The notes under the pieces: generated by a model | Seen by the model: only the letters and a program-made list of their open reading frames with translations | What the model was told of the DNA's origin: nothing | The model's database searches: none | Translations under genes and position numbers: made by a program | Part shown: piece by piece, positions 8,528 to 17,168 of the stretch | Layout: each line of letters opens with the position of its first letter | Position numbering within the stretch: position 1 is the first letter of the stretch | Assembly (NCBI GenBank): GCA_023424015.1 | Contig: JAFAEM010000010.1 | Location: 62,001-126,000 of the forward strand | DNA: 64,000 nucleotides | Origin: Bacteroidota bacterium | GTDB lineage: Bacteria; Bacteroidota; Bacteroidia; Chitinophagales; Chitinophagaceae | Direction: 5' to 3'

Positions 8528-11500
8528 TTACCGTATAAGTAGAAAGGTGCCCTTTCTGAACACTTCAGGCTGGCAAAAAGTCTTCCCTTTAATCATGTAA
8601 ATATATACTCCAGGATCTTGAGGAATCCCTTTAAAGGTACCATCCCAGCACTGCCCAGGATCTTTTGTATAAAACAACCGATTTCCCCACCGGTTGAAAA
8701 CGCTGAACTCGAAATCATCCACAGAACCCCAATATTTAATTCGATAGCAATCATTCAAACCGTCATTATTAGGTGTAAAAGCATTAGGCATATTGTAGCC
8801 GCTCTTATTAATGTTTTCAACTTTTACTAATACAGTATCGAAACCTGTACACCCATTTAGATCTGTGCCTTTGACTATATATTCAGTCGTTTTTTCGGGA
8901 CTTGCGATTGGATTGAAAATTTCGGCATTGTTTAACTTGTCACCAGGAAACCAATTATATTCGCTGGCTCCGATGGCAGTTAATTGAGTTTGAGCCTGGC
9001 TGCAATCAATATCATTAGAACTGGCTGCAGTAATTATCGGGGAGCGCAATACGACAACACTAGTGTTTAATGTTACAGATTGGTTACAAACAGACTCCGT
9101 AATGGTTACGGAATAATTTCTAGACTCTCCCGGCAATGCTAGTGGATTAGCCAGCGATGCATTGCTTAAACCTAGAGAGGGTGTCCATTCATACTGATCC
9201 CCGCCGGAGGCAGAAAGCTGGAGAGTATCTTCCCTGCACCCTGTCACCTCGGCAATCGCATTGAATATGGGCTCGGGCCTGATCATTACCTCTACTGAGT
9301 CGAGATACTCACAGGCGATAGCATCAACAACCCTCACAAAATATTTTGTACTGGTATCCGGCGATGCAAGTGGATTAGCCGAAAAGGCATTATCCAACGA
9401 TGCTGCTGGCGACCAGGAATAACTATTACCTCCGGTGGCAAAAATCTGGACGCTCGCATCCTTACATATCATCGTATCAGCAGACACCCTGATATCCGGC
9501 CTGGGATAAACGATTACGTCGATCGAGTCCAAATTTGAACAACCGTCACTACTTGTACCGGTAACATAAAATCTCGTTGTCATGTCTGGTTGAGCAACTG
9601 GATTCGAAATAGCTGGGTTATCTAAACCCTGTGACGGAGTCCATTGATAAGTTAGCGCGCCACTTACACTTAACAGTGACTGCGTATTCCTACAATCAAT
9701 GTCACTAGATTTTTGGACTAATAAGTCAGGTAGAGGCATAACAGTCACCCTCGTTGTCAATTCCGCAGTTTCATGACAGGTATTTTCCGTGATTCTTACT
9801 GTGTATTCGGTTGTAACGCTTGGAGATGCCTTCAAGTTAGATCCAATCAGGCCCGAAATTCCCGCTGCAGGTTGCCAAACATATTCATCTCCGCCCGAAG
9901 CCCAAAGCTGAGCGGAATCCTTTGGACAAATGAATACATCTGTATTAATTTGAAAAACTGGATCCGGCCTGACAACCACATTGACAGAATCCTTATACTC
10001 ACAGGCATTATTGTCCTTTATAGTAACAAAATACCTGGTACTGACTAACGGTGAGGCGACCGGGTTTGCTACTGCAGGGTTACTTAAAGATATTGATGGC
10101 GTCCAGGCATACTCAATTCCACCATTCGCCGTTAAACTCACATTTGTGTTTTTGCAGATCGTAGTATCATCAGATACTAAAATTGATGCCTTGGGGAAAA
10201 GGTTTACCATAAGGGTGTCTTTTGCAGTACAACCTTTTGATGAAGCTCCTGTCACTATATATTGGGTGGAAGTAGAGGGAGTCGCTATTGGATTTGCAGA
10301 ATTGGTGTTGTTCAGGCCCTGACTTGGCGACCATATGTAAGTTTGTGCCCCTGATGCCTGTAATTGAACTGATTTACCAATACAGATGGAAGTATCCTCT
10401 GTTGCTGTAACATTTGGTTTGTCAACAAAGATTTTAACCGAATCACGCTTAACAAATACCTCTGCAAATGAAATATCGTCCAATGCGAAGTCATTTCCCT
10501 GAATCTGGGTATTCTTATTGACTATTGAAATTACAGCAGTAGTATTATTTCCTGAATTCCACGTAGTATAGAATTGATCCCAAGTACAGGTTGGCAGGCT
10601 AGCGGTAATTACTACGCCTGTCGTTTGTCCATTAATCGAAAACTGTAATATTGCGGGATTCGGTGGATACAAAGCCTGAATCCAGGTGGAAAAAGCATAA
10701 TTCGTGTTTGGCTTTACATTTATAGTTTGGCGCCATACATTAACATCCGGAACTGGCGAGCCATTTACCAACATCATATTACCATTACCAGTTGTATGAT
10801 CGCCACATTTACTTAGGGATGGATTCCAGGCTGACGGATTGGTGTGTACGTAATATTGTCCCTCAGTCAGGTTATTGCTAGCATAATTATACCCTGAAGT
10901 AAACCCTGTGTTTCCTTGTGAAAAATTTCCATTTGCAATAAGATTGTCACCGGTAGTCTCAGCTATAAAATAGTAGGTAATATCGTGAGGAGTGGATGTT
11001 GTTGGATTAGGAGAGTTGGGATTATCAAGATAAGTTGTAGGAAACCAGCAAAAGCTCAATGAAGGTTTTGTTCTCAGTTGCTTTATAGAGCCTGAGCAAA
11101 TTGTCGTGTCCGGCGTTACTATCACGTCTTCCTCAAAAACCCGAATGGTAACTAATTTTTCAATAGTATCGGTGGAAGCCCCGGAACTAATACCATATCT
11201 CACCAAATAGTTCCCTTCTGAATTATATGTATGCGATGGGTTTAAATCTGCAGTTTTTGTACTTCCGTCGCCAAAGTCCCAAAAAGTGGTGGAAGGATTA
11301 ATACCTGTACCGTTAAATTGAACTTTGAAAGGACTACAAACATCCTGCTTATAAACAAAATCAAACGATCCCACTAGATCTCCTGGCTTAACTGCACATG
11401 AATCCGCCACAAAACTACAATCCGGGATCGTTCGGTTGATCGTCGCAGAACCACCGATTGTTCCATTCCAGGCCGTGTTCCCTTGCTTATTGATAAGGCT

Positions 11501-12139
11501 ATTAAAAGTATAGTAAGCAAGTAATCCTGACTGTGTAGCTGGTGAGGGCAAAGAAGTATTCATGTAGGCCCGGATCTGAGCCTGTGTTCTTACGACATTC
11601 CAGATCCTGACTTCATTGATATAACCTATCAGGTTTGTGTTGTGCACCAAAGCATCGTATAAACCAATACGGGTTTCGTAATTATTCTGATACATCGTTC
11701 CCGTTGCAGGTACACTGCTCATCAAATAGCCATTCCTGTAAAATTTTAAGGTACTGCCATCGTAAACCATAGCAGCATGGTAGATTTTATTGAGCTCGAT
11801 TTCACAAATTTCAGGTGTACGGAAATACCCATTGGAAGTGGTGATCTCTGCGTTATTCGGTCGCAATAAATAATTGGCATCGGTAGGATGCACGTGTTTT
11901 GAAACCAGGTCGCCCGCCCATATCTGGCCACCTGCGTAAGGTGCTGTCCGCATAAAAGTGGCTTCCACCGTTATTTTAGTACCCGCGACGTCCAGGTCGC
12001 CAACACTTACATACGACTGATACGAAGGAAGATTTAGCCAGTTATTGCAAGTCTGTGCAGCCAAAAAGCCTTGATGTACAAGGAGAAAAAAAGCAGGAAA
12101 TATAATAATCCTGAAAACAACAGTCAGTTGGTGGCGCAT
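8528..12139 (-). CDS. large secreted adhesin-like protein: LamG, PKD, lectin-like domain, seven Ig-like repeats, CHU_C tail
   Basis: This 1203-residue protein has a Sec signal peptide (to about residue 29, LAAQ). A LamG/concanavalin-like domain follows at about 36-245. A PKD domain at about 258-335 carries FWDFGDGS. A first Ig-like repeat at about 343-395 runs into a carbohydrate-binding-like region at about 400-565 (NGNFSQG...ALDDISF). Seven repeats of 73-77 residues occupy about 581-1110; each has an IC or DC near the start, YxWxP, and a TTxYxV strand. The last 93 residues (PNAFTPNNDGLND...FNRWGNRLFY...WDGTFKG...GVYIYMIKG) are the CHU_C gliding-associated domain, which directs secretion by the type IX system to the cell surface. 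A role in adhesion or glycan binding is inferred. It is a single gene between operons. Confidence 0.92.
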   Translation of the reverse strand: MRHQLTVVFRIIIFPAFFLLVHQGFLAAQTCNNWLNLPSYQSYVSVGDLDVAGTKITVEATFMRTAPYAGGQIWAGDLVSKHVHPTDANYLLRPNNAEITTSNGYFRTPEICEIELNKIYHAAMVYDGSTLKFYRNGYLMSSVPATGTMYQNNYETRIGLYDALVHNTNLIGYINEVRIWNVVRTQAQIRAYMNTSLPSPATQSGLLAYYTFNSLINKQGNTAWNGTIGGSATINRTIPDCSFVADSCAVKPGDLVGSFDFVYKQDVCSPFKVQFNGTGINPSTTFWDFGDGSTKTADLNPSHTYNSEGNYLVRYGISSGASTDTIEKLVTIRVFEEDVIVTPDTTICSGSIKQLRTKPSLSFCWFPTTYLDNPNSPNPTTSTPHDITYYFIAETTGDNLIANGNFSQGNTGFTSGYNYASNNLTEGQYYVHTNPSAWNPSLSKCGDHTTGNGNMMLVNGSPVPDVNVWRQTINVKPNTNYAFSTWIQALYPPNPAILQFSINGQTTGVVITASLPTCTWDQFYTTWNSGNNTTAVISIVNKNTQIQGNDFALDDISFAEVFVKRDSVKIFVDKPNVTATEDTSICIGKSVQLQASGAQTYIWSPSQGLNNTNSANPIATPSTSTQYIVTGASSKGCTAKDTLMVNLFPKASILVSDDTTICKNTNVSLTANGGIEYAWTPSISLSNPAVANPVASPLVSTRYFVTIKDNNACEYKDSVNVVVRPDPVFQINTDVFICPKDSAQLWASGGDEYVWQPAAGISGLIGSNLKASPSVTTEYTVRITENTCHETAELTTRVTVMPLPDLLVQKSSDIDCRNTQSLLSVSGALTYQWTPSQGLDNPAISNPVAQPDMTTRFYVTGTSSDGCSNLDSIDVIVYPRPDIRVSADTMICKDASVQIFATGGNSYSWSPAASLDNAFSANPLASPDTSTKYFVRVVDAIACEYLDSVEVMIRPEPIFNAIAEVTGCREDTLQLSASGGDQYEWTPSLGLSNASLANPLALPGESRNYSVTITESVCNQSVTLNTSVVVLRSPIITAASSNDIDCSQAQTQLTAIGASEYNWFPGDKLNNAEIFNPIASPEKTTEYIVKGTDLNGCTGFDTVLVKVENINKSGYNMPNAFTPNNDGLNDCYRIKYWGSVDDFEFSVFNRWGNRLFYTKDPGQCWDGTFKGIPQDPGVYIYMIKGKTFCQPEVFRKGTFLLIR

Positions 12140-12232
12140 TATACGGATAGCTTACAAATAAGGTGGATGGCTAGCCCCGCTAAAATAACCTAAAACCCGC
12201 GTTTTTAAAAGCTTTTGATTGAATAAAAAGGC

Positions 12233-13027
12233 TTATTTGGAGACCTGGAACTCTGTTTGGCCGATCACTTCGAGGAACTTTTCCATTCCTCGCCGCTTTT
12301 GCGCATCAAGATGGTAACTTAAATGTAAACTATAGTATTTTTTGAGGTCATACAGGTCATAAGGGTTTTCCCTTACTATTTCATCCAGCCGCGAAATACC
12401 CATGGCATTAGCCTCGTCGAATATCTTAATAAAATCCCCGGGCAGGGGCTTCAGACTGATCCAGGCAGCAAACACAAATGGCAAACCAGTAATGGCTCGC
12501 CATTCACTGCCGAGATCATAAATAAAGGTAGAACGTTTCCGCTGCTCCAATGCACGGTCACCAATCACCAGTCCTGCCGTTTCTCCCTCTATCTTGTCGC
12601 GGAACGATTCGTCCCCGGCATGCACCAGTTCCGCATTTATACCCCAGGACTCTTTCATCAGCCATTTTAATAAAGCAACCGAAGAACGGCTCTGGTAGTC
12701 AAGATAAATTTTTTTAACCTTATGCAGGGGCACCTCACTAAACAAACCAACCGATGCGATCTCCCCTTCCGTTCCAATACAATAATTACCATTAACATGC
12801 CAGCTGGGAAGTTCCGGTATTACCGCCACGGGTATCAAACCTACGTCGACCTGGCCCAACATCAGCATCTGCGCCACCTTTGCAGGATAAGCGCCGCTCA
12901 ATTCGATCATTTCCTTTATTGGTGGTTGCTGCAATCCATAGATCAGCGGCTTTGTATTGAGGTAATTGACGATACCAACACGAATCTTATTCACCCCATC
13001 GCCGGGAAGTCCACTTATATCTTTCAT
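12233..13027 (-). CDS. mqnA: chorismate dehydratase, futalosine menaquinone pathway
   Basis: The protein has 264 residues. The opening IRVGIVNYLNTKPLIYGL is the signature of the MqnA/MqnD periplasmic-binding-protein fold, and IELSGAYPAKVAQMLMLGQVDVGLIPVAV fits MqnA, which dehydrates chorismate to 3-enolpyruvyl-benzoate, the first step of futalosine-dependent menaquinone synthesis. YLDYQSRSSVALLKWLM and LVIGDRALEQR also match. It acts in the cytoplasm. The gene is divergent from purB, and the 75-base spacer contains mirrored TAnnTTTG boxes that may serve both genes. MqnD is a homologous alternative, but the NYLNTKPL opening favours MqnA. Other menaquinone genes are not in the window. Confidence 0.9.
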   Translation of the reverse strand: MKDISGLPGDGVNKIRVGIVNYLNTKPLIYGLQQPPIKEMIELSGAYPAKVAQMLMLGQVDVGLIPVAVIPELPSWHVNGNYCIGTEGEIASVGLFSEVPLHKVKKIYLDYQSRSSVALLKWLMKESWGINAELVHAGDESFRDKIEGETAGLVIGDRALEQRKRSTFIYDLGSEWRAITGLPFVFAAWISLKPLPGDFIKIFDEANAMGISRLDEIVRENPYDLYDLKKYYSLHLSYHLDAQKRRGMEKFLEVIGQTEFQVSK

Positions 13028-13046
13028 TTCTACAATTTGGGTTCTT

Positions 13047-13065
13047 TATCTTTGCCGCAAAGCTA
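13047..13065. promoter_or_regulatory. mirrored -7 boxes, candidate divergent mqnA/purB promoters
   Basis: The spacer between the two divergent genes contains TATCTTTG (13047-13054, plus strand), three bases, then CAAAGCTA (13058-13065), which is TAGCTTTG on the minus strand. Both match the Bacteroidota -7 consensus TAnnTTTG and point toward purB and mqnA respectively. I do not see a convincing -33 TTG at the right spacing for either, so this is a moderate call. Confidence 0.45.
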
Positions 13066-13102
13066 GGATTTTGGGAATTAAGTATTAAAACACCTTTGTT
13101 TC

Positions 13103-14446
13103 ATGGAACTTTCCGCACTTACTGCTATCTCTGCTATCGACGGCCGATACCGCAAACAGGTACAACACCTCGATGAATATTTTTCCGAATATGCCCTGAT
13201 GAAATATCGTGTACTGGTGGAAGTGGAATACCTGCTTTTCCTGGAAAAAAAGAAACTTTTCAAGCTTTCCGGTAAAACATCCAAATACCTCAGAAAACTG
13301 GTGGAGGACTTTGGCCCCGAAGATGCGCAGGAGATCAAACAGATAGAGTATATAACCAACCACGATGTAAAAGCGGTAGAATACTTCCTGAAAAATGAAC
13401 TGGAAAAAACGGATGATAAAACCGCCACTGAATGGATCCACTTCGGGCTTACTTCGCAAGACATCAATAATACCTCCATTCCCCTGCTATGGAAGCATGC
13501 TATAGAATATGAATACCTGCCGGGGCTGTTAAACCTGAATACTCAATTAAAACTGCTTGCGCAGGAATGGAAGGATATTCCCATGCTTGCCCATACACAT
13601 GGCCAGCCGGCCAGTCCCACCAGGCTGGGTAAGGAGATCATGGTCTTTGCTGAACGGATCCAGGCCCAGGTTGAACAATTCATTACGATCCCCTTCAGTG
13701 CCAAATTCGGTGGCGCGACGGGAAATTTCAATGCACACCATGTAGCTTTTCCAAAAACCGACTGGCTACAGTTTGGCAACAGTTTCATCGATCACCTTGG
13801 CCTCAGCAGGCAGCAATTCACCACGCAGATCGAGCATTATGATAATCTTGCCGCACATTTTGACTGCATCAAAAGGATCAACAACATCCTGGTTGATTTT
13901 TGCCGCGATATCTGGACCTATGTATCGATGGAATATTTTAAACAGAAAACAAAAAAGGGTGAAGTGGGTTCTTCGGCCATGCCCCATAAAGTGAATCCCA
14001 TCGATTTTGAAAATGCAGAAGGAAACCTGGGTATCGCCAACGCGATATTCGAACATCTTTCGTCGAAACTGCCCATCTCCCGCCTGCAGCGCGACCTGAC
14101 GGACTCCACCGTACTGCGCAACATTGGTGTACCCTTCGCACATACGATCATCGCATTCAGATCGATTGAAAAAGGCCTGGGCAAATTGCTGATCAACGAT
14201 CCCAAAATACATGAAGATCTCGACAACAATTGGGCAGTCGTGGCTGAAGCCATACAGACCATACTGCGACGTGAAAATTACCCCAAGCCATACGAGGCCT
14301 TAAAAGACCTGACCAGGGGCAACCAAAAGATAGACAAGAAAGCGATTCACCAGTTTATTGATGGACTTAAGGTCAGCAGCAGTGTGAAGAAGGAATTGAA
14401 GACTATTACCCCCCACAATTATACAGGGCTGGTGGCGAAGTTTTAA
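13103..14446 (+). CDS. purB: adenylosuccinate lyase
   Basis: PurB splits adenylosuccinate to AMP + fumarate and SAICAR to AICAR + fumarate in purine synthesis. The protein has 447 residues, close to the E. coli-type enzyme (about 456). It shows MELSALTAISAIDGRYR at the start, WIHFGLTSQDINNT near 112-125, MLAHTHGQPASPTRLGKE near 158-175, and the fumarase-superfamily signature GSSAMPHKVNPIDFENAEG near 290-308 with the catalytic Ser loop. QLxRDLTDSTVLRNIG also matches. The opening and length place it in the longer PurB subgroup. Its stop overlaps the stop of the convergent GNAT gene by four bases. The open frames on the opposite strand inside it are shadows. Confidence 0.97.
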   Translation: MELSALTAISAIDGRYRKQVQHLDEYFSEYALMKYRVLVEVEYLLFLEKKKLFKLSGKTSKYLRKLVEDFGPEDAQEIKQIEYITNHDVKAVEYFLKNELEKTDDKTATEWIHFGLTSQDINNTSIPLLWKHAIEYEYLPGLLNLNTQLKLLAQEWKDIPMLAHTHGQPASPTRLGKEIMVFAERIQAQVEQFITIPFSAKFGGATGNFNAHHVAFPKTDWLQFGNSFIDHLGLSRQQFTTQIEHYDNLAAHFDCIKRINNILVDFCRDIWTYVSMEYFKQKTKKGEVGSSAMPHKVNPIDFENAEGNLGIANAIFEHLSSKLPISRLQRDLTDSTVLRNIGVPFAHTIIAFRSIEKGLGKLLINDPKIHEDLDNNWAVVAEAIQTILRRENYPKPYEALKDLTRGNQKIDKKAIHQFIDGLKVSSSVKKELKTITPHNYTGLVAKF

Positions 14447-14952
14447 TATTGGTATTGGAATAATTCTTTCCCGTTTTCCTCAAAAGATCGCTGGAACCTG
14501 AATCCTACTTTCTGCAAAACTTTTTGCGAAGCAAGGTTGCCCGCTTCCGTGATGGCATAAATTTCCGTGAGTGGTGTACGGGTAAATACATATTGCAGAC
14601 CTGCGAGAGTCAATTCAGTAGCATAGCCTTTACCCCAATTGCGTTTGAGCAGTGAATAGCCCAACTGCATGTTATCAGCATTCTCAATGGGAATAACGGC
14701 AAATGTACCCGCGAATTCGCCGCTTTCCTTTTCAAAAACAGCCCACCTCCCATACAAAGGATTCTCCTGCGAATATTTTATCACCTCCAGTAAAAACAGG
14801 TCGGATTCCTCCCTTGATTTTGGCGGCCGGATATACCGAACGATCTCCTCATCGCCATTCATCATAAAAAAATAATCGCTGTCCTCCTGCAGGAAAGGTC
14901 TTACCACCAACCTTTCAGTTTCAAAAATCATTCGTGACTTGGACCCGGTCAT
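14443..14952 (-). CDS. GNAT family N-acetyltransferase (RimJ/RimL-like)
   Basis: This 169-residue protein has a FETERLVVRPF opening (residues 9-19), typical of the RimJ/RimL/YdaF branch that acetylates N-terminal or other amines with acetyl-CoA. LGYSLLKRNWGKGYATELTLAGLQYVF at about 97-123 contains the pyrophosphate-binding GKGYATE loop, and the end has ASQKVLQKVGF, also standard. The start at 14952 is an ATG; an alternative ATG at 14931 would give the more usual MIFETERL start. It stands alone and convergent with purB. The substrate is unknown. Confidence 0.88.
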   Translation of the reverse strand: MTGSKSRMIFETERLVVRPFLQEDSDYFFMMNGDEEIVRYIRPPKSREESDLFLLEVIKYSQENPLYGRWAVFEKESGEFAGTFAVIPIENADNMQLGYSLLKRNWGKGYATELTLAGLQYVFTRTPLTEIYAITEAGNLASQKVLQKVGFRFQRSFEENGKELFQYQY

Positions 14953-15029
14953 TTTTATGAACGTTTTTGCGGAACCACCTTCAATTATACTTGTATAAAC
15001 TTAAACTTAATCTCAATCTTAACCTTTAC

Positions 15030-16625
15030 CTAGGCAGTCTCCTTATGTATCTCCGATGTAAAATGAAAATCGATATCGGGATTGTTACTTATTTCCGTAT
15101 TAAGAAACCATTCACTTTGTGCCAGGTATACCATATGACCATCCTTGTCTTCCGCGATATTGGCCTGCTTGAATCTCGAAAACTCCAACAACTTTTTCTC
15201 ATCGGCCGATGTTAACCAGCAGGCTTTATAAAACGGCAGGTTGTTAAAGATCACTGAAGCTCCATACTCATGCAGGAGACGGTACTGGATCACCTCGAAC
15301 TGCAGCTCACCCACGCAACCAATAATTTTTCTATTACCGCCAAACTGTGTGAACAGTTGGGCTACACCTTCATCAGTCAATTGCAAAAGTCCCTTTTCAA
15401 GCTGCTTGGTCTTCATCGGATCTTTATTCACAACTTCTTTGAATATCTCAGGTGAGAATGATGGAATACCTGTAAAATAAAAATCCTCGCCCTCGGTAAG
15501 CGTGTCACCGATTTTGAAATTGCCGGTATCAAATAAACCTACCACATCGCCGGGGTACGCTTCTTCGATCACATCCTTGCTTCGCGCCATAAATGAATAA
15601 GGATTGCTGAAACGGATATCCTTGTCGAGACGGACATGATGATAGTATTTATTTCTCTCAAACTTCCCCGAGCAAACGCGCATGAACGCGATGCGATCGC
15701 GATGCTTGGGGTCCAGGTTGGCGTGAATTTTAAATATAAAACCGCTGAGTTTGTCTTCTCCCACATCTACAAGGCGCTTCGTGGTCTCACGGCTGCGTGG
15801 TGTAGGTGCTATGCGAATAAAAGTATCCAGCATTTCCTTTACCCCGAAATTATTGACCGCACTTCCAAAAAAAACAGGCGCCACTTTACCCGCCAGGTAG
15901 TCGGTTACTACCAGGTCGCCGTGAACACCATGTACCAGTTCCACGTCCTCGCGAAGTGTATTGGCGTCCTTCTCTCCTATCTTTTGATCTAATATTGGCA
16001 AAGAAAGGTCACGGATCTGTAACACATCCTCATCGGAAGCTTTTGTATTGGGGGTAAATAAAACAAGACTTTTATCGTCGATATTATAAACACCTTTGAA
16101 ATCCTTGCCGCTATTGATCGGCCAGGTCATGGGGTGAAGCGAAATCTTTAATTCTTTTTCAATCTCTTCCAACAGGTCAAACCGATTCTTCCCATCTCGG
16201 TCCATCTTGTTGATGAATACAATAACCGGTGTGTCCCGCATCCGGCACACTTCCATCAATCGCCTGGTCTGCTCTTCCACCCCGTTCACACTATCAATTA
16301 CGAGAATGACACTGTCGACAGCTGTCAGTGTCCGGTAAGTATCTTCCGCAAAGTCTTTGTGGCCGGGTGTATCCAGCAAATTGATCAGGATGCCGTCATA
16401 TTCAAAACTCATCACCGAGGTTGCAACCGAAATACCCCTTTGTCGTTCGATCTCCATAAAGTCGCTGGTCGCGTGCTTTTTGATCTTATTGCTTTTCACC
16501 GCTCCTGCCACCTGGATGGCGCCACCAAACAAAAGTAATTTTTCGGTAAGCGTGGTCTTTCCGGCATCGGGGTGACTGATGATCGCAAATGTCCTGCGGC
16601 GTTTTATCTCGTTACTATACTTCAT
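15030..16625 (-). CDS. prfC: peptide chain release factor 3
   Basis: RF3 is the translational GTPase that removes RF1/RF2 from the ribosome after termination. The protein has 531 residues, the family length. It has FAIISHPDAGKTTLTEKLL (P-loop, 14-32), a switch I region RQRGISVATSVMSFEY, DTPGHKDFAEDTYR (G3), VFINKMDRDG (G4), and the RF3-type domain II/III with GELQFEVIQYRL. SHPDAGKTT and KNKIKKHATSDFM-like segments separate it from EF-G and LepA. A TAnnTTTG box lies about 43 bases upstream. It is flanked by unrelated small genes and appears monocistronic. Confidence 0.97.
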   Translation of the reverse strand: MKYSNEIKRRRTFAIISHPDAGKTTLTEKLLLFGGAIQVAGAVKSNKIKKHATSDFMEIERQRGISVATSVMSFEYDGILINLLDTPGHKDFAEDTYRTLTAVDSVILVIDSVNGVEEQTRRLMEVCRMRDTPVIVFINKMDRDGKNRFDLLEEIEKELKISLHPMTWPINSGKDFKGVYNIDDKSLVLFTPNTKASDEDVLQIRDLSLPILDQKIGEKDANTLREDVELVHGVHGDLVVTDYLAGKVAPVFFGSAVNNFGVKEMLDTFIRIAPTPRSRETTKRLVDVGEDKLSGFIFKIHANLDPKHRDRIAFMRVCSGKFERNKYYHHVRLDKDIRFSNPYSFMARSKDVIEEAYPGDVVGLFDTGNFKIGDTLTEGEDFYFTGIPSFSPEIFKEVVNKDPMKTKQLEKGLLQLTDEGVAQLFTQFGGNRKIIGCVGELQFEVIQYRLLHEYGASVIFNNLPFYKACWLTSADEKKLLEFSRFKQANIAEDKDGHMVYLAQSEWFLNTEISNNPDIDFHFTSEIHKETA

Positions 16626-16667
16626 AATCTATCTGCCCGGCTGGAGCCCGGACGGTTTTTAAGGCCG

Positions 16668-16675
16668 CAAAGGTA
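16668..16675 (-). promoter_or_regulatory. prfC: -7 box upstream of prfC
   Basis: CAAAGGTA on the plus strand is TACCTTTG on the coding strand, a full match to TAnnTTTG, 43 bases before the prfC ATG. No clear -33 element was found, so the call is tentative. Confidence 0.4.
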
Positions 16676-16726
16676 AGGTTTGAGCGGGATTGTTGGAAGG
16701 ACCGGTCAGACAAGAATCAACCCTGA

Positions 16727-17110
16727 TCAACCCTGGATCTTCCTCGACATAAACCCCATTAATAAGATCACCAGGCCAAGACCAACATGAAGATAATTGT
16801 CCGCTCCGTTCACATGCAGGAAACCCAACACCGTACCCATTCCTTCGGTGCCAATACTGGTCAGCCCGACGATCCCGATGACAAGGTATATGATTCCAAA
16901 TGTTACCAGGAATCCCCTGGCCGCTGCAGGCAAGGCCAACGCAACAAACAGGAATAGTACGCCGCTGACTATATGCACTATGTTATGCACAGTGTCGGCA
17001 TGAAAGATCGCATCCGGGGAATCGCCGACAATCGGGTTGTCTATAAAACCTAAAATTCCAACGGCAACGAAAACCAACCCGATTAATATGGCTACAGATC
17101 TTGCTGACAT
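16727..17110 (-). CDS. DUF4383-type small integral membrane protein
   Basis: The 127-residue protein has four hydrophobic segments (about 5-22, 43-62, 66-88 and 100-122), so it should sit in the inner membrane. The pattern GFIDNPIVG...FHADTVHNIVHIVSGVLFL...NGADNYLHVGLGLVILL, with paired H/N residues at the ends of helices, is that of the DUF4383 family, whose function is unknown. The gene is alone on the minus strand between the phosphotransferase pair and prfC. No promoter or partner is clear. Confidence 0.8.
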   Translation of the reverse strand: MSARSVAILIGLVFVAVGILGFIDNPIVGDSPDAIFHADTVHNIVHIVSGVLFLFVALALPAAARGFLVTFGIIYLVIGIVGLTSIGTEGMGTVLGFLHVNGADNYLHVGLGLVILLMGFMSRKIQG

Positions 17111-17168
17111 ATAAAATGATTTTGGGTGATTGTTCCGTTAAGTTAGTCCAATATTTGCTGTCTGCAAA

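Noticed and set aside
13085..14262. Several open frames on the minus strand inside purB
   Set aside because: They are antisense to a gene with full PurB motifs and show no recognisable protein features.
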